64,000 bases of DNA from CAMDPA01 sp964574325 (GTDB lineage Bacteria; Pseudomonadota; Alphaproteobacteria; Rhizobiales; Hyphomicrobiaceae): the NCBI GenBank assembly GCA_964574325.1, contig CAZNMY010000006.1:1-64000 (forward strand), given 5' to 3'. The notes under the pieces were generated by a model, which worked only from the letters and a program-made list of their open reading frames with translations, made no database searches and was not told the DNA's origin. The position numbers and the translations under genes are program-made. Shown piece by piece: positions 35,593 through 44,464 of this stretch (within the stretch, counting starts at the first letter, position 1; every line of letters starts with the position of its first letter).

Positions 35593-35688
35593 GACCCAAT
35601 CTTTCTCGGCGCACGGGGCGAAAATCGCAAGACTTACTTTTAAGCGATCTTCGGGGCGGTGGGAATGTCGTTTCTGAGTTGTTGCCAC

Positions 35689-36477
35689 TCAGCCGCGGCG
35701 GAATTGAACGCGTGATCCGCTCGAAGCCTCGCTCGAGCCCGAACTCGAACCGAGGTCGGCGAGCACGGTCTCTCCCCCGATCGCGATCTGGCCGAGCGCC
35801 ACCTGCCCATGTTTTCCCGGCGGCAGATAGACGTCGACGCGACTGCCGAACCGAATCAGGCCGATCCGTTGCCCCGCCGAAAGCGTGTCGCCGACTGCGA
35901 CGAACGGCACGATCCGCCGCGCGATCAGCCCGGCGATCTGCACGACTGCGATTTCCGTCCCATCACGGGTTTTGATGATCGTCGTCTGGCGCTCGTTCAC
36001 CTCGCTCGCGTCGGCCTTCGCCGCGTTCACGAACATGCCGGGAACATGACCCGAGCGCACGATGGTGCCGGAAACCGGCGAGCGGTTGATGTGGACGTCC
36101 AGCACCGACAGGAAGATCGAGATGCGCTCCCGCTCCTCCGGCCCCAGGCCAAGCTCCATCGGCGGGCGAACGCTCTTGATCGCCGCGATCAGGCCGTCGC
36201 CGGGCGCCACCACCAGACCATCGCGAATGGGCGTCACCCGCGGCGGATCGCGGAAGAAATAGGCGATGGCGGCGGCGAGCACCACGCTCCACCACCACAG
36301 CGGCGACCACACCCAGGACAGAAGGAAGCCGGCGGCAAGAGTGATGCCGACGAATTTCCAGCCCTCCTGATGGACGGGAGCCAGAAAGCTCGACATCAGG
36401 TTGTCGATCTGCTCGGGCGGCTGCCCCGAACTCTGCTGATCACGGCCTGACGGGCGATCCCCGGACTGATGATCCAT
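35689..36477 (-). CDS. psd: Phosphatidylserine decarboxylase proenzyme Psd (short, PSD-A type)
   Basis: The start is the ATG at 36477 (MDHQSGDRPSG), with GAGG upstream; 262 residues. Two membrane segments lie near residues 44-77, followed by FFRDPPR, DGLIAAIK, LDVHINRSPVSG and the self-cleavage site FGSR (cleaved between Gly and Ser to form the pyruvoyl group, about residue 222). It decarboxylates phosphatidylserine to phosphatidylethanolamine. The proline-, glutamine- and serine-rich N-terminal extension and serine-rich C-terminus (SSSGSSEASSGS) are unusually polar. pssA follows directly. Confidence 0.94.
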   Translation of the reverse strand: MDHQSGDRPSGRDQQSSGQPPEQIDNLMSSFLAPVHQEGWKFVGITLAAGFLLSWVWSPLWWWSVVLAAAIAYFFRDPPRVTPIRDGLVVAPGDGLIAAIKSVRPPMELGLGPEERERISIFLSVLDVHINRSPVSGTIVRSGHVPGMFVNAAKADASEVNERQTTIIKTRDGTEIAVVQIAGLIARRIVPFVAVGDTLSAGQRIGLIRFGSRVDVYLPPGKHGQVALGQIAIGGETVLADLGSSSGSSEASSGSRVQFRRG

Positions 36478-36740
36478 TGCAACCTCACGAAATAGACGGG
36501 GATTCGGGCGGGTAAAGCGGGTTCGAACGAACGCCGGCAGGCACCGACCGCCATGTTGGACACGACACCTATGCGTTCCCGCCCTGCTGACGCAAGCCCC
36601 GTGGGCTGATAGGAAAATTGCCGCGCCGGCTCGCGGGGAGGATTCGCAGGGCCGATTGACGGGATTCCCGGCCCTTGCCGGCGGCAAGCCGGGGATTTCC
36701 AATCAATGACTCCAAAGGCAATCGAAACCCGGAGCGAGAG

Positions 36741-38024
36741 ATGACGGCAAAGGCTGGCGGCAGCGCGGATCAGGCGTTCCATACCCCGCTCGTTTCACGC
36801 ACCGAGGCGATGCTCATGCTGGGCGGTGCCGCCCTGATGCTGTCGATCGCGATGGGCCTGCGGCAGAGCTTCGGCTTGTTCCAGACGCCGGTGGTCAAGG
36901 ACCTCGGCATCGCTACGGCGGATTTCGCGCTGGCGATCGCCGTCCAGAACCTCATCTGGGGCCTGTGCGGGCCGTTCGCCGGCGCGCTCGTCGACCGCTA
37001 CGGCACGCGCTGGGTCAGCCTCGGCGGCGTCGGACTGTTGATCGCCGGCCTCGGCGTGATGTGGCAGGCCAACGGCTCCCTCATGTTGTTGATCGGCGCC
37101 GGGGTCATGATCGGCATGTCGCAGTCGGCGACCACGGTCGGCGTCGCCGGCAAGATCGCAGCTCAGGTCGTCGTGCCCCACCGCCGCAGCCTCGCGTTCG
37201 GCATCGTTTCCGCAGCGGGCTCACTCGGCACGTTCTTCATCGCCCCGTTGGGCCAGATCGTAATCGGTGAGTTCGGCTGGCGTGCCGGCGTCCTCGCGTT
37301 CATCGTTCTCGCGGCCGTGATGCTTCCCGTGGTCTGGATGGGCAGCCGTGTCGACAGATTGAGAGGAATTGCGGCGTCGTCCGGCAGCGCTTCGGCGAAT
37401 CAGTCGATGTCGGACGCACTGGGCGAAGCGATGGGCCACAAGGGTTACATCGTGATGAGTCTCGCCTACTTCGTGTGCGGTCTGCAATTGGCGTTCCTGA
37501 CGACGCATCTGCCGAGCTATCTGGAGCTTTGCGGCCAGAGCCCGATGCTGGGCGCCCAGGCGCTGGCGACCATCGGCCTCTTCAACGTGCTCGGCTCCTG
37601 GCTGTTCGGCTGGCTCGGCGATCTCTATCGCAAGCGCACGCTGCTGGGGCTGATCTATCTCGCCCGCGCCGTCGCCGTGACGATCTATTTCATCACGCCC
37701 GTCACGCCGACCTCGACGCTTGTATTCGCTGCCGTGATGGGCACGCTGTGGCTGTCGGTGATCCCGTTGGTCAACGGCCTGGTGCTCGATATTTTCGGCG
37801 TGAAATACCTGACGACGCTGATGGGCATCGCATTCCTGAGCCATCAGGTCGGCTCGTTCCTCGGCGCTTGGGGCGGCGCGTTCGTGTTCGATCAGCTGGG
37901 CTCGTATGATCGCGCCGTGCAGTTCACGGTGCTGATCGGATTCATCGCCGGTTTCGTGCAACTCCTGATGTACGACAAGCCGACCGAGCGCATGGTTCAG
38001 GCCAAGCTGCAACCGGCGGAATGA
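36741..38024 (+). CDS. Major facilitator superfamily transporter
   Basis: The start is the ATG at 36741, behind GGAGCGAGAG; 427 residues. It has about twelve membrane spans with an MFS motif A-like loop GALVDRYGTRWVS (about residues 81-93) and a second-half GWLGDLYRKRTLLG. The N-terminal GLRQSFGLFQTPVV pattern is seen in the oxalate/monocarboxylate-like (MCT/OFA) branch. The substrate is not assigned. It is divergent from psd and converges on leuD. Confidence 0.88.
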   Translation: MTAKAGGSADQAFHTPLVSRTEAMLMLGGAALMLSIAMGLRQSFGLFQTPVVKDLGIATADFALAIAVQNLIWGLCGPFAGALVDRYGTRWVSLGGVGLLIAGLGVMWQANGSLMLLIGAGVMIGMSQSATTVGVAGKIAAQVVVPHRRSLAFGIVSAAGSLGTFFIAPLGQIVIGEFGWRAGVLAFIVLAAVMLPVVWMGSRVDRLRGIAASSGSASANQSMSDALGEAMGHKGYIVMSLAYFVCGLQLAFLTTHLPSYLELCGQSPMLGAQALATIGLFNVLGSWLFGWLGDLYRKRTLLGLIYLARAVAVTIYFITPVTPTSTLVFAAVMGTLWLSVIPLVNGLVLDIFGVKYLTTLMGIAFLSHQVGSFLGAWGGAFVFDQLGSYDRAVQFTVLIGFIAGFVQLLMYDKPTERMVQAKLQPAE

Positions 38025-38029
38025 TTTGC

Positions 38030-38056
38030 GGTGTCAGACCCGGAGGGGCGGACACC
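38030..38056. repeat. Dispersed palindromic repeat, copy 5 (imperfect)
   Basis: GGTGTCAGACCC, GGA, GGGGCGGACACC. It lies between the convergent MFS and leuD genes and could form a hairpin for either transcript. Confidence 0.78.
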
Positions 38057-38075
38057 GTGCGCGACTTTTCCAGCT

Positions 38076-38684
38076 CTACGCTGGTTTCGCCCACGGCCTC
38101 TCGATCGCATCGCGTTTCTGGAACGCCGCGATCTGGTCCGCGAAACTCAACGTCATCTGCACATCGTCCCAGCCGTTGATAAGCCGCAGCTTGGCGGCGG
38201 GGTCGATCTCGAATGGGATCGGGACGGTACCGCCCGTGATGCACTGCGCCTCGAGGTCGACCGTCAGCTCCTGCAATCCTGCCTCGAGCTCGGCGAGCAG
38301 CACATCGGCGTCGCGCTCGCTCACCCGTGCATTGAGCAGCCCGTTGGACAGCGAGTTGCCACCGAAAATCTCGCCGAACGACGGCGCGATCACGCAGCGG
38401 ATGCCGAAATCCATGAGCGCGTAGACGGCCGCCTCGCGCGATGAGCCGCACCCGAAGTTCCGCTTCGACACGATGACTTTTGTTCCGGCCCGCTGGGGCT
38501 CGTCGAGCGGAAACGCCCCTGTAGGTTGGCCGTCCGCGCCCCGCCGCCTATCGTGAAAAAGGAACCCGCCATAGCCGGAACTGCGCGGCGTAGACATGAA
38601 CCGCGCCGGCACGATCTGGTCCGTATCGATATTCGCGAATGGCAGCGGACAGGCGACGGCTGAAAGTGTCTTGAAGGGCTCCAT
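38076..38684 (-). CDS. leuD: 3-isopropylmalate dehydratase small subunit LeuD
   Basis: The start is the ATG at 38684; 202 residues, the standard LeuD length. Family features are PFANIDTDQIVPARF (about residues 15-29), SKRNFGCGSSREAAVYALMDFG (about 73-94) and FGEIFGGNSLSNGLLNA. LeuD supplies the swivel domain for LeuC in leucine synthesis. In most bacteria leuC and leuD are adjacent; here an unrelated low-GC gene lies between them. Only a weak ribosome site (ACGGGA) is visible. Confidence 0.92.
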   Translation of the reverse strand: MEPFKTLSAVACPLPFANIDTDQIVPARFMSTPRSSGYGGFLFHDRRRGADGQPTGAFPLDEPQRAGTKVIVSKRNFGCGSSREAAVYALMDFGIRCVIAPSFGEIFGGNSLSNGLLNARVSERDADVLLAELEAGLQELTVDLEAQCITGGTVPIPFEIDPAAKLRLINGWDDVQMTLSFADQIAAFQKRDAIERPWAKPA

Positions 38685-38718
38685 GGCAACGTCAAATCCC
38701 GTGTGCTTGAATTTCAGC

Positions 38719-39489
38719 TCAATGAATGCAGCCAATGTACATCGTGCCAAAGCAGCTACGCACTGCGCTCGCCAATTCAGCCGAACAAGACGGAGCAACC
38801 AGGAGGCCAATGCCATCAACAATTCGAGTTGGTTCCCATGCTCCCGATACGTCTTCGGCGTCGAAGTCAGCCTCCATTCGACCAATGAGGGACTGTCTGA
38901 GGTTGGCCCAGAGCTCGAATCCAAGATCAGCTTCGATGGCGGGTTCAAAGCCAACTTCTGCGCCGAAGGTGAGCTTCTTCGAGATGACCCCCATTTCCGA
39001 AAGCAGCATGCTGCCGAGTGAATGAGCTGCATAATCTGCAAGCTGGATACCAAATTGGAATCGCGAGTCTTGGTTGTCATTGACGACAATATTGCGCTCG
39101 TGAAGTGACTTTTTGTACCCTGTCGACATGACGATTCCCTCGTCAATAAACAGTTCGCACGGACGTGTCACAGTAGCTGCGACATCATCAAGTTGGCTCA
39201 CTAGTTGGCTGCAATAATCTCCAAGCTCCTTTCGTGCACTCGTTGGGCAAACCACCAAGGCAAGGCTTGCGGTTCGGAGCAAATTGCGAAGCAAATCTCG
39301 CTGCAGTTGTCCAACTGAATCGTTGAACTTCAGCCGGGAACTCTTGAACTCAGATGCAGTTGGGTTCAACCCCAATTCGCGCCATGCGTTTTCCACCTGG
39401 AGCGACAAGTTCTCGCTTGATACGACCAGCGCTCCGACAATGAACCCGCCATTGATCCGGATGCTCTCATCAAAGTACATATGCGTCAT
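38719..39489 (-). CDS. DUF3800-like protein inserted between leuC and leuD
   Basis: This 256-residue protein begins MTHMYFDESIRINGGFIVGALVV and has QFGIQLADYAAHSLGS near residue 145-160. The early YFDES and later QLADY acidic motifs are those of DUF3800 proteins, which have an RNase H-like nuclease-type fold and often occur in mobile or defence loci. Base composition is visibly lower in GC than both flanks and codon use differs (many TTG, AAT, ACA). It fits tightly in the operon: 22 bases after leuC, 34 before leuD. GGGGGAG precedes the ATG. Foreign origin is likely; the function is unknown. Confidence 0.65.
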   Translation of the reverse strand: MTHMYFDESIRINGGFIVGALVVSSENLSLQVENAWRELGLNPTASEFKSSRLKFNDSVGQLQRDLLRNLLRTASLALVVCPTSARKELGDYCSQLVSQLDDVAATVTRPCELFIDEGIVMSTGYKKSLHERNIVVNDNQDSRFQFGIQLADYAAHSLGSMLLSEMGVISKKLTFGAEVGFEPAIEADLGFELWANLRQSLIGRMEADFDAEDVSGAWEPTRIVDGIGLLVAPSCSAELASAVRSCFGTMYIGCIH

Positions 39490-39511
39490 GAGCGCGCTCC
39501 CCCTTGATGGA

Positions 39512-40927
39512 TCATATCCTCCCCTCGAGCATCGGTCGCACGTCCGCGATCGTACCGGCGACTGCTGCCGCGGCGACCATCGCCGGTGACATCAGATGCG
39601 TGCGCGCGCCTTCGCCTTGCCGTCCCTTGAAGTTGCGATTGGTCGTCGATGCGCAGCGCTCGCCGCTCGCTACGAGATCGCCGTTCATGCCCACGCACAT
39701 CGAGCAACCGGACGCTGCCCACTCCAGACCCGCTGCCGTGAAGATCCGGTCGAGCCCCTCCTGCTCGGCCTGCACCTTGATCTGAGACGAGCCCGGCGAC
39801 ACCAGTCCCGGCACCTTCGCTTTGCGGCCCGAAAGCACCGCGGCGGCCGCGCGCAGATCCTCGATCCGGCTGTTGGTGCAGGAGCCGATGAACACCCGGT
39901 CGATCGGAATGCTCGATATCGCCTGCCCGGCTCTCAAGCCCATGTAGGCTATCGCATCAGCGACGTGCGCGGACTTCGCTGCATCGGTGATCGCTGAAGG
40001 ATCAGGCACCGACGCCGTCACAGGCAGCGCGTGCTCAGGGCTGGTGCCCCACGTCACGGTCGGCGCTATCGCACCGGCATCGATCGAAACGTATTTGTCG
40101 AACCGCGCGCCGTCATCGCCCGCGAGCGCCAGCCATTCCAACGCCGCCCTGTCGAATGCCGCCCCCGATACCACGGATGGCCGCCCGCGGAGATATGCGA
40201 TCGTCGTCTCGTCCGGTGCGACCATCCCCGTCCGCGCACCCGCTTCGATCGACATATTGCACAACGTCAGCCGGCCTTCGATCGACAGCGCCCGCACCGC
40301 CGAACCCGTGTACTCGACCGCGTGTCCGACGGCGCCATCCGTGCCGATTTCGGCGATGACTGCGAGGATCATGTCCTTCGCGGTCAGCCCCGGCGCCATC
40401 AGGCCATCGACGCGAACCGCCATGTTGCGAGGCTTGCGCTGCCAGATCGTCTGCGTCGCCAGGACGTGTGCAACCTCCGAAGCGCCGATGCCGAATGCAT
40501 AGGCGCCGAGCGCGCCATGTGTCGCGGTATGGCTGTCGCCGCAGACGATGAGCGTACCCGGCAGCGTCAGGCCGCGCTCCGGCCCCACCACGTGCACGAT
40601 GCCCTGGGCGGGATCGTCGAGCCCGAACAGCCGAACGCCGTGCCGCTTCGTGTTGGCCTCCAGCTTTTCGACCATCCCGCGCACCGTGGCGTCCGGAATG
40701 GCCGCAGTGCCGGCCCGCCCGCGTGTCGGCACGTAATGATCCGCCACCCCGAACGTCAGATCGGGCCGGGCCACAGGCATGCCGCGCGCGCCGATTTTCG
40801 CGAATGCATGGTGCGAACCCTCGTGCACGAAATGCCGGTCGACCCACAGCAGGGTGTCGCCGTGCTCCTGCGCGACGATCACATGCGCGTCCCACAGCTT
40901 GTCGAACAGAGTTCGCGGCGGAGTCAT
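39512..40927 (-). CDS. leuC: 3-isopropylmalate dehydratase large subunit LeuC
   Basis: The start is the ATG at 40927 (MTPPRTLFDKLWDAH); 471 residues. Aconitase-superfamily features are ICGDSHTATHGALGAYAFGI, and the 4Fe-4S ligands in FIGSCTNSR (about residue 345) and SGCSMCVGMN (about 405-408), followed by STTNRNFKGRQG. With LeuD it isomerises 2- to 3-isopropylmalate. The downstream partner leuD is displaced by about 0.8 kb through the DUF3800-like insertion. Confidence 0.93.
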   Translation of the reverse strand: MTPPRTLFDKLWDAHVIVAQEHGDTLLWVDRHFVHEGSHHAFAKIGARGMPVARPDLTFGVADHYVPTRGRAGTAAIPDATVRGMVEKLEANTKRHGVRLFGLDDPAQGIVHVVGPERGLTLPGTLIVCGDSHTATHGALGAYAFGIGASEVAHVLATQTIWQRKPRNMAVRVDGLMAPGLTAKDMILAVIAEIGTDGAVGHAVEYTGSAVRALSIEGRLTLCNMSIEAGARTGMVAPDETTIAYLRGRPSVVSGAAFDRAALEWLALAGDDGARFDKYVSIDAGAIAPTVTWGTSPEHALPVTASVPDPSAITDAAKSAHVADAIAYMGLRAGQAISSIPIDRVFIGSCTNSRIEDLRAAAAVLSGRKAKVPGLVSPGSSQIKVQAEQEGLDRIFTAAGLEWAASGCSMCVGMNGDLVASGERCASTTNRNFKGRQGEGARTHLMSPAMVAAAAVAGTIADVRPMLEGRI

Positions 40928-41014
40928 TCGCAATCCTCGACGTTGAAGCGCCTCTTCCGGCCCGCAGGGCCGAGGCCTCGAACGAGTCCCGGCGCCAATG
41001 CGCCGCACCAAGCA

Positions 41015-42100
41015 TCAAGGCACGATCGCAAAGAACACGAACGTGGCGAAGATCACCAGATGGATGATGCCCTGCAACACGGTGGTCCAGCCCGTGCCGA
41101 GCGTGATGATGCTGAGCACCAGCGTCAACGCGAGCATCACCTGCTCTTTGGCGCCGAGCCCGAGATCCAGCGGTTGCCCAAGCACAATCGACACAACGGC
41201 GACCGTAGGAATCGTCAGCCCGATGGTCGCCAGCGCCGATCCGAGCGCGAGGTTGAGGCTCGTCTGCAGGCGATTGGCACGAGCGGCACGAACGGCGGCC
41301 ATGCCCTCCGGCATCAGTACGAGGCCGGCGATGATAATGCCAACGAACGATTTTGGCGCATCCACGCGCGCGATTGCCCATTCGAGCGTCGGCGTCAGCG
41401 ATTTCGTAATGCCGACCACCACGACGAGACCAGCGACGAGCCAACCCAGGCTCTGCATCGTCGCATACCGTGAGGGAGGAGCAGCATGCTTTTCCTCGTC
41501 GCCGGGCACGTCCACGGGTAGGAAGTAGTCGCGGTGACGCACCGTCTGCACGAACACGAACGCTGTATAGAGCACCAGCGACACGACCGCAGAGAAGACG
41601 AGCTGCGACACGCTGAAGGCAGGCCCATCGGCGCTGACCGTGAAATTCGGCAGGACCAGCGTCAGCGTGGTCAGCGCGGCCAGAACGGCCAGGGCCGCGC
41701 TCGCCCCCTGCACGTGAAAGCCCTGCTCGCGGTGCCGCATGCCGCCCATCAGCAGGCACAGCCCGACGATGCCGTTACACACGATCATAACTGCCGCGAA
41801 TACAGTATCGCGTGCAAGACCGGCCTTTTCCGCCGGCGCACCGATCATCACCGAGACGATCAGCGCCACTTCGATCACCGTCACCGCTACGGCGAGCACC
41901 AGCGTGCCGAACGGCTCGCCGACGCGATGTGCGACGACCTCGGCGTGATGCACGGCGGAGAACACCACGAACGGCAGAATGAGCGCGGCGAGGGCCGCAA
42001 CCGCAGTCAGCGTGCCGAGCCCAACCGCCATAAGCAGCACGATCCAGCCCGCCACAGGCGCAGCCCACGTCCAGACCGGCAACTTGTCGCTTCGCGCCAT
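41015..42100 (-). CDS. Calcium/proton antiporter-family transporter (ChaA/CaxA-like)
   Basis: The 361 residues form about eleven membrane spans in two repeats with the cation-exchange motifs GEPFGTLVLAVAVTVIEVAL (about residues 61-80) and, in the second half, PEGMAAVRAARANRLQTSLN followed by LGSALATIGLTIPTVA. These acidic helices bind the cation. This branch includes ChaA and y4hA-like proteins that exchange Na+, K+ or Ca2+ for H+. The gene reads the same way as leuC, 87 bases upstream, and is divergent from the lyase gene. Confidence 0.88.
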   Translation of the reverse strand: MARSDKLPVWTWAAPVAGWIVLLMAVGLGTLTAVAALAALILPFVVFSAVHHAEVVAHRVGEPFGTLVLAVAVTVIEVALIVSVMIGAPAEKAGLARDTVFAAVMIVCNGIVGLCLLMGGMRHREQGFHVQGASAALAVLAALTTLTLVLPNFTVSADGPAFSVSQLVFSAVVSLVLYTAFVFVQTVRHRDYFLPVDVPGDEEKHAAPPSRYATMQSLGWLVAGLVVVVGITKSLTPTLEWAIARVDAPKSFVGIIIAGLVLMPEGMAAVRAARANRLQTSLNLALGSALATIGLTIPTVAVVSIVLGQPLDLGLGAKEQVMLALTLVLSIITLGTGWTTVLQGIIHLVIFATFVFFAIVP

Positions 42101-42200
42101 AGTGAACCCCCGCCACTCCGGCCTGCTTGACCGCGCATCCTCAATTCAGGCTCATATGGTTCCATCCACCCGACAGGACAACACGACGGATCACCAGAGC

Positions 42201-43070
42201 ATGCCGGCGACTATGACCTTCAGCCACCGCATAAGCCAAGCACCGATCCTCGTGGCGCCGGGCGTCTACGATGCGTTGACCGCGGCGTTGGCGACCGAGG
42301 CGGGCGCGGAAGCGCTCTATCTCACGGGCGCCGGCATCGCCTACACGCGTCTCGGCCGCCCCGATATCGGCCTCGTTTCCATGAACGAGGTCGTCGATGT
42401 CGTCTCGCTGATCCGCGATCGCGTGACGACGCCGCTGATCGTCGACGCGGACACCGGCTGGGGCAACGCGCTGAACGTCGAGCGCACCGTGCGCATGCTG
42501 GAGCGCGCCGGTGCGAACGCGATACAGCTCGAAGACCAGAGCTTCCCGAAGCGCTGCGGACATCTCGCCGAGAAGCGTCTGATTCCGGCAGCAGAGATGG
42601 CGGGCAAGATCCGCGCCGCCGTCGATGCGCGTCGCTCGAAGGGAACTCTGATCATCGCGCGCACCGATGCCATCGCCGTCGAAGGCTTCGACGATGCGAT
42701 CGCCCGCGCGAAGCTCTATGCTCGAGCCGGCGCCGACATGCTGTTCGTCGAGGCTCCTGCGTCGGGCCACGAATTGGCGGCGATCCCAAAGGCGCTGGAG
42801 GGCATCCTGCCGCTGATGGCCAACATGGTCGAAGGTGGAAAGACACCCGTGAAGGACGCCGCCGAGTTGCAGGCGATGGGCTTCGCGATGGTGATCTTTC
42901 CCGGTGCGATCGTGCGCATGATAATTCCCGCCGCACGCGAACTCTATCGCGCCGTGATCGGCGAAGGCACGTCGCAGCCCGTCCGCGAGCGCATGCTCGA
43001 TTTCGAAACCCTGAACCAGACGCTGGGCACCGCCGACATGCTCGCCCGCGGCAAGAAGTACGAGGGTTGA
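42201..43070 (+). CDS. Isocitrate lyase / PEP mutase superfamily lyase
   Basis: I use the ATG at 42201 (MPATMTFSHR); a second ATG at 42213 is possible and neither has a strong ribosome site. The 289 residues show the superfamily barrel: GVYDALTAALATEAGAEALYLTG, VDADTGWGNALNVERTV, and QLEDQSFPKRCGHLAEKRLI with the KRCGH active-site loop. Methylisocitrate lyases and carboxy-PEP mutases share this pattern. The isochorismatase-fold gene begins 4 bases later, so the two are co-translated. Confidence 0.85.
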   Translation: MPATMTFSHRISQAPILVAPGVYDALTAALATEAGAEALYLTGAGIAYTRLGRPDIGLVSMNEVVDVVSLIRDRVTTPLIVDADTGWGNALNVERTVRMLERAGANAIQLEDQSFPKRCGHLAEKRLIPAAEMAGKIRAAVDARRSKGTLIIARTDAIAVEGFDDAIARAKLYARAGADMLFVEAPASGHELAAIPKALEGILPLMANMVEGGKTPVKDAAELQAMGFAMVIFPGAIVRMIIPAARELYRAVIGEGTSQPVRERMLDFETLNQTLGTADMLARGKKYEG

Positions 43071-43074
43071 AAAA

Positions 43075-43683
43075 ATGGCTGACCTGAAGACGAAGCCTGC
43101 GCAAACCGCTCTTCTGATCGTCGATCTGCAGAACGACTTCATCCACCCGAAAGGCGCCTACGCGCGCGGCGGCCAAGGCGCGCCCGAGATCGCAGCGCTT
43201 CCTGCCCGCGTCGCCCCCCTCGCCAAGGCGCTTCGTGCAGCCGGCGGCATCGTCATGGCGACGCAGTTCACGATGGTGCCGGGCCGCGGTGGTGAGCCGA
43301 TCATCTCGCCGCACCTGAAGCAGCTTCGGCCGTTCCTGACGAAAGGCGATTTCGCGCCGGGATCATGGGGCCAGGACGTCGTCGACGAACTCCAGCCCAT
43401 CGACGTGAAGATCGAGAAGGTCGCTTATTCGGCTTTCTACATGACGCGGCTCGAGTGGGTGTTGCGCAAGATCGGCGTGTCGCACCTGCTCGTGTGCGGC
43501 ATCGTCACCAACGGCGGCGTCGCTTCGACGGTCCGCGATGCGCATGTCCGCGATATCGACGTCACCGTGATCGAAGACTGCTGCGCGGCGTTCTCCGATA
43601 TGGTCCATCGAGCGGCCATCGAAGGAATGCGGCCCGTCGCGAACATCGCTACGCTGGCGGAAGCAAGCGCCGCGCTGAAGTAG
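43075..43683 (+). CDS. Isochorismatase-fold hydrolase lacking the usual catalytic cysteine
   Basis: The 202 residues have the family start ALLIVDLQNDFIHP with the catalytic aspartate (about residue 17) and a lysine in KIEKVAYSAF (about 114). At the position of the nucleophilic cysteine, where amidases read TNxCV, this protein reads TNGGVAST. Glycine at that site is seen in true isochorismatases, which do not use a thiol. So either a non-amidase reaction or loss of activity is implied. It is coupled to the PEP-mutase-family lyase upstream and lies 48 bases before the aldolase gene. Confidence 0.82.
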   Translation: MADLKTKPAQTALLIVDLQNDFIHPKGAYARGGQGAPEIAALPARVAPLAKALRAAGGIVMATQFTMVPGRGGEPIISPHLKQLRPFLTKGDFAPGSWGQDVVDELQPIDVKIEKVAYSAFYMTRLEWVLRKIGVSHLLVCGIVTNGGVASTVRDAHVRDIDVTVIEDCCAAFSDMVHRAAIEGMRPVANIATLAEASAALK

Positions 43684-43731
43684 AGCGTTCGCGAAAAAAA
43701 GACGACTGTGCCATCACGAGGAAACGCTTCC

Positions 43732-44439
43732 ATGACGTTCGCATCCACGCCCGAGCTTCGCGCCGAGATCGTGACCGCCTGCAAGGTACTCACCTGGTTC
43801 AAGATCGTCGAAGGCTTCGGCCACGTCAGCGCCCGCATACCCGGCACAGACCGAGTCATCATCACGCCGCGTCGCGCCTTGGGCCTCGTCACCGAGGGCG
43901 ATCTCGTCGAACTCGACATGAGCGGTAAGCAGGTCGCCGGTGAGCTCGGTCGCCCGCCGCTCGAGGCGATCATGCACGTCGCGGTCTACAAGCGCCGTCC
44001 CGAGGTGATGGGCATCGCACGCGGCCATCCTCGCCACGTCGCCGCCTTTGCCTGTTCAGGAACGCCGATCAAAGTCGCGCACGGCTTCGGCGCCAATCTC
44101 GGGCCGGTGATCCGCTGTACGAAGGAGCCGTTCCTGGTCGCCGATATGAACCTCGCCGAGCAGGTAGCGGATGCGCTTGGCGCCGACGCGGAAGCCGTTA
44201 TGCTGCATTCGAATGGAATGCTGTCGGTCGGCCCATCCGTGCCGCACGCGTGCGTACAGGCCCTGTTCATGGAGGAAACCGCCGAGCTTCAACTGGCCGC
44301 CGAAGCCGCAAAGTTCACGCCGCGCTACTATACGCCGGAGGGAGCAATGCGTCGCCATGGCGACGATCGCGTCCACGAACCGATCCGCGCGTGGGAATAC
44401 TACGTCGGCGTCGTCGAAGGCCGCATCCGGGTCGGCTGA
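43732..44439 (+). CDS. Class II aldolase/adducin-family protein
   Basis: The start is the ATG at 43732, behind CGAGGAAA; 235 residues. Motifs fit the zinc-dependent class II aldolase/adducin fold: FGHVSARIPGTDRVIITPR at the N-terminus, ARGHPRHVAAFA with two metal histidines, and VMLHSNGMLSVGPSV. Relatives include fuculose- and ribulose-phosphate aldolases and 4-hydroxy-3-prenylbenzoate-type decarboxylases. With the preceding lyase and isochorismatase-fold genes it makes a three-gene unit of unknown substrate. Confidence 0.83.
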   Translation: MTFASTPELRAEIVTACKVLTWFKIVEGFGHVSARIPGTDRVIITPRRALGLVTEGDLVELDMSGKQVAGELGRPPLEAIMHVAVYKRRPEVMGIARGHPRHVAAFACSGTPIKVAHGFGANLGPVIRCTKEPFLVADMNLAEQVADALGADAEAVMLHSNGMLSVGPSVPHACVQALFMEETAELQLAAEAAKFTPRYYTPEGAMRRHGDDRVHEPIRAWEYYVGVVEGRIRVG

Positions 44440-44464
44440 TGCTATTGGGCTGCCGTTGCGGGCG

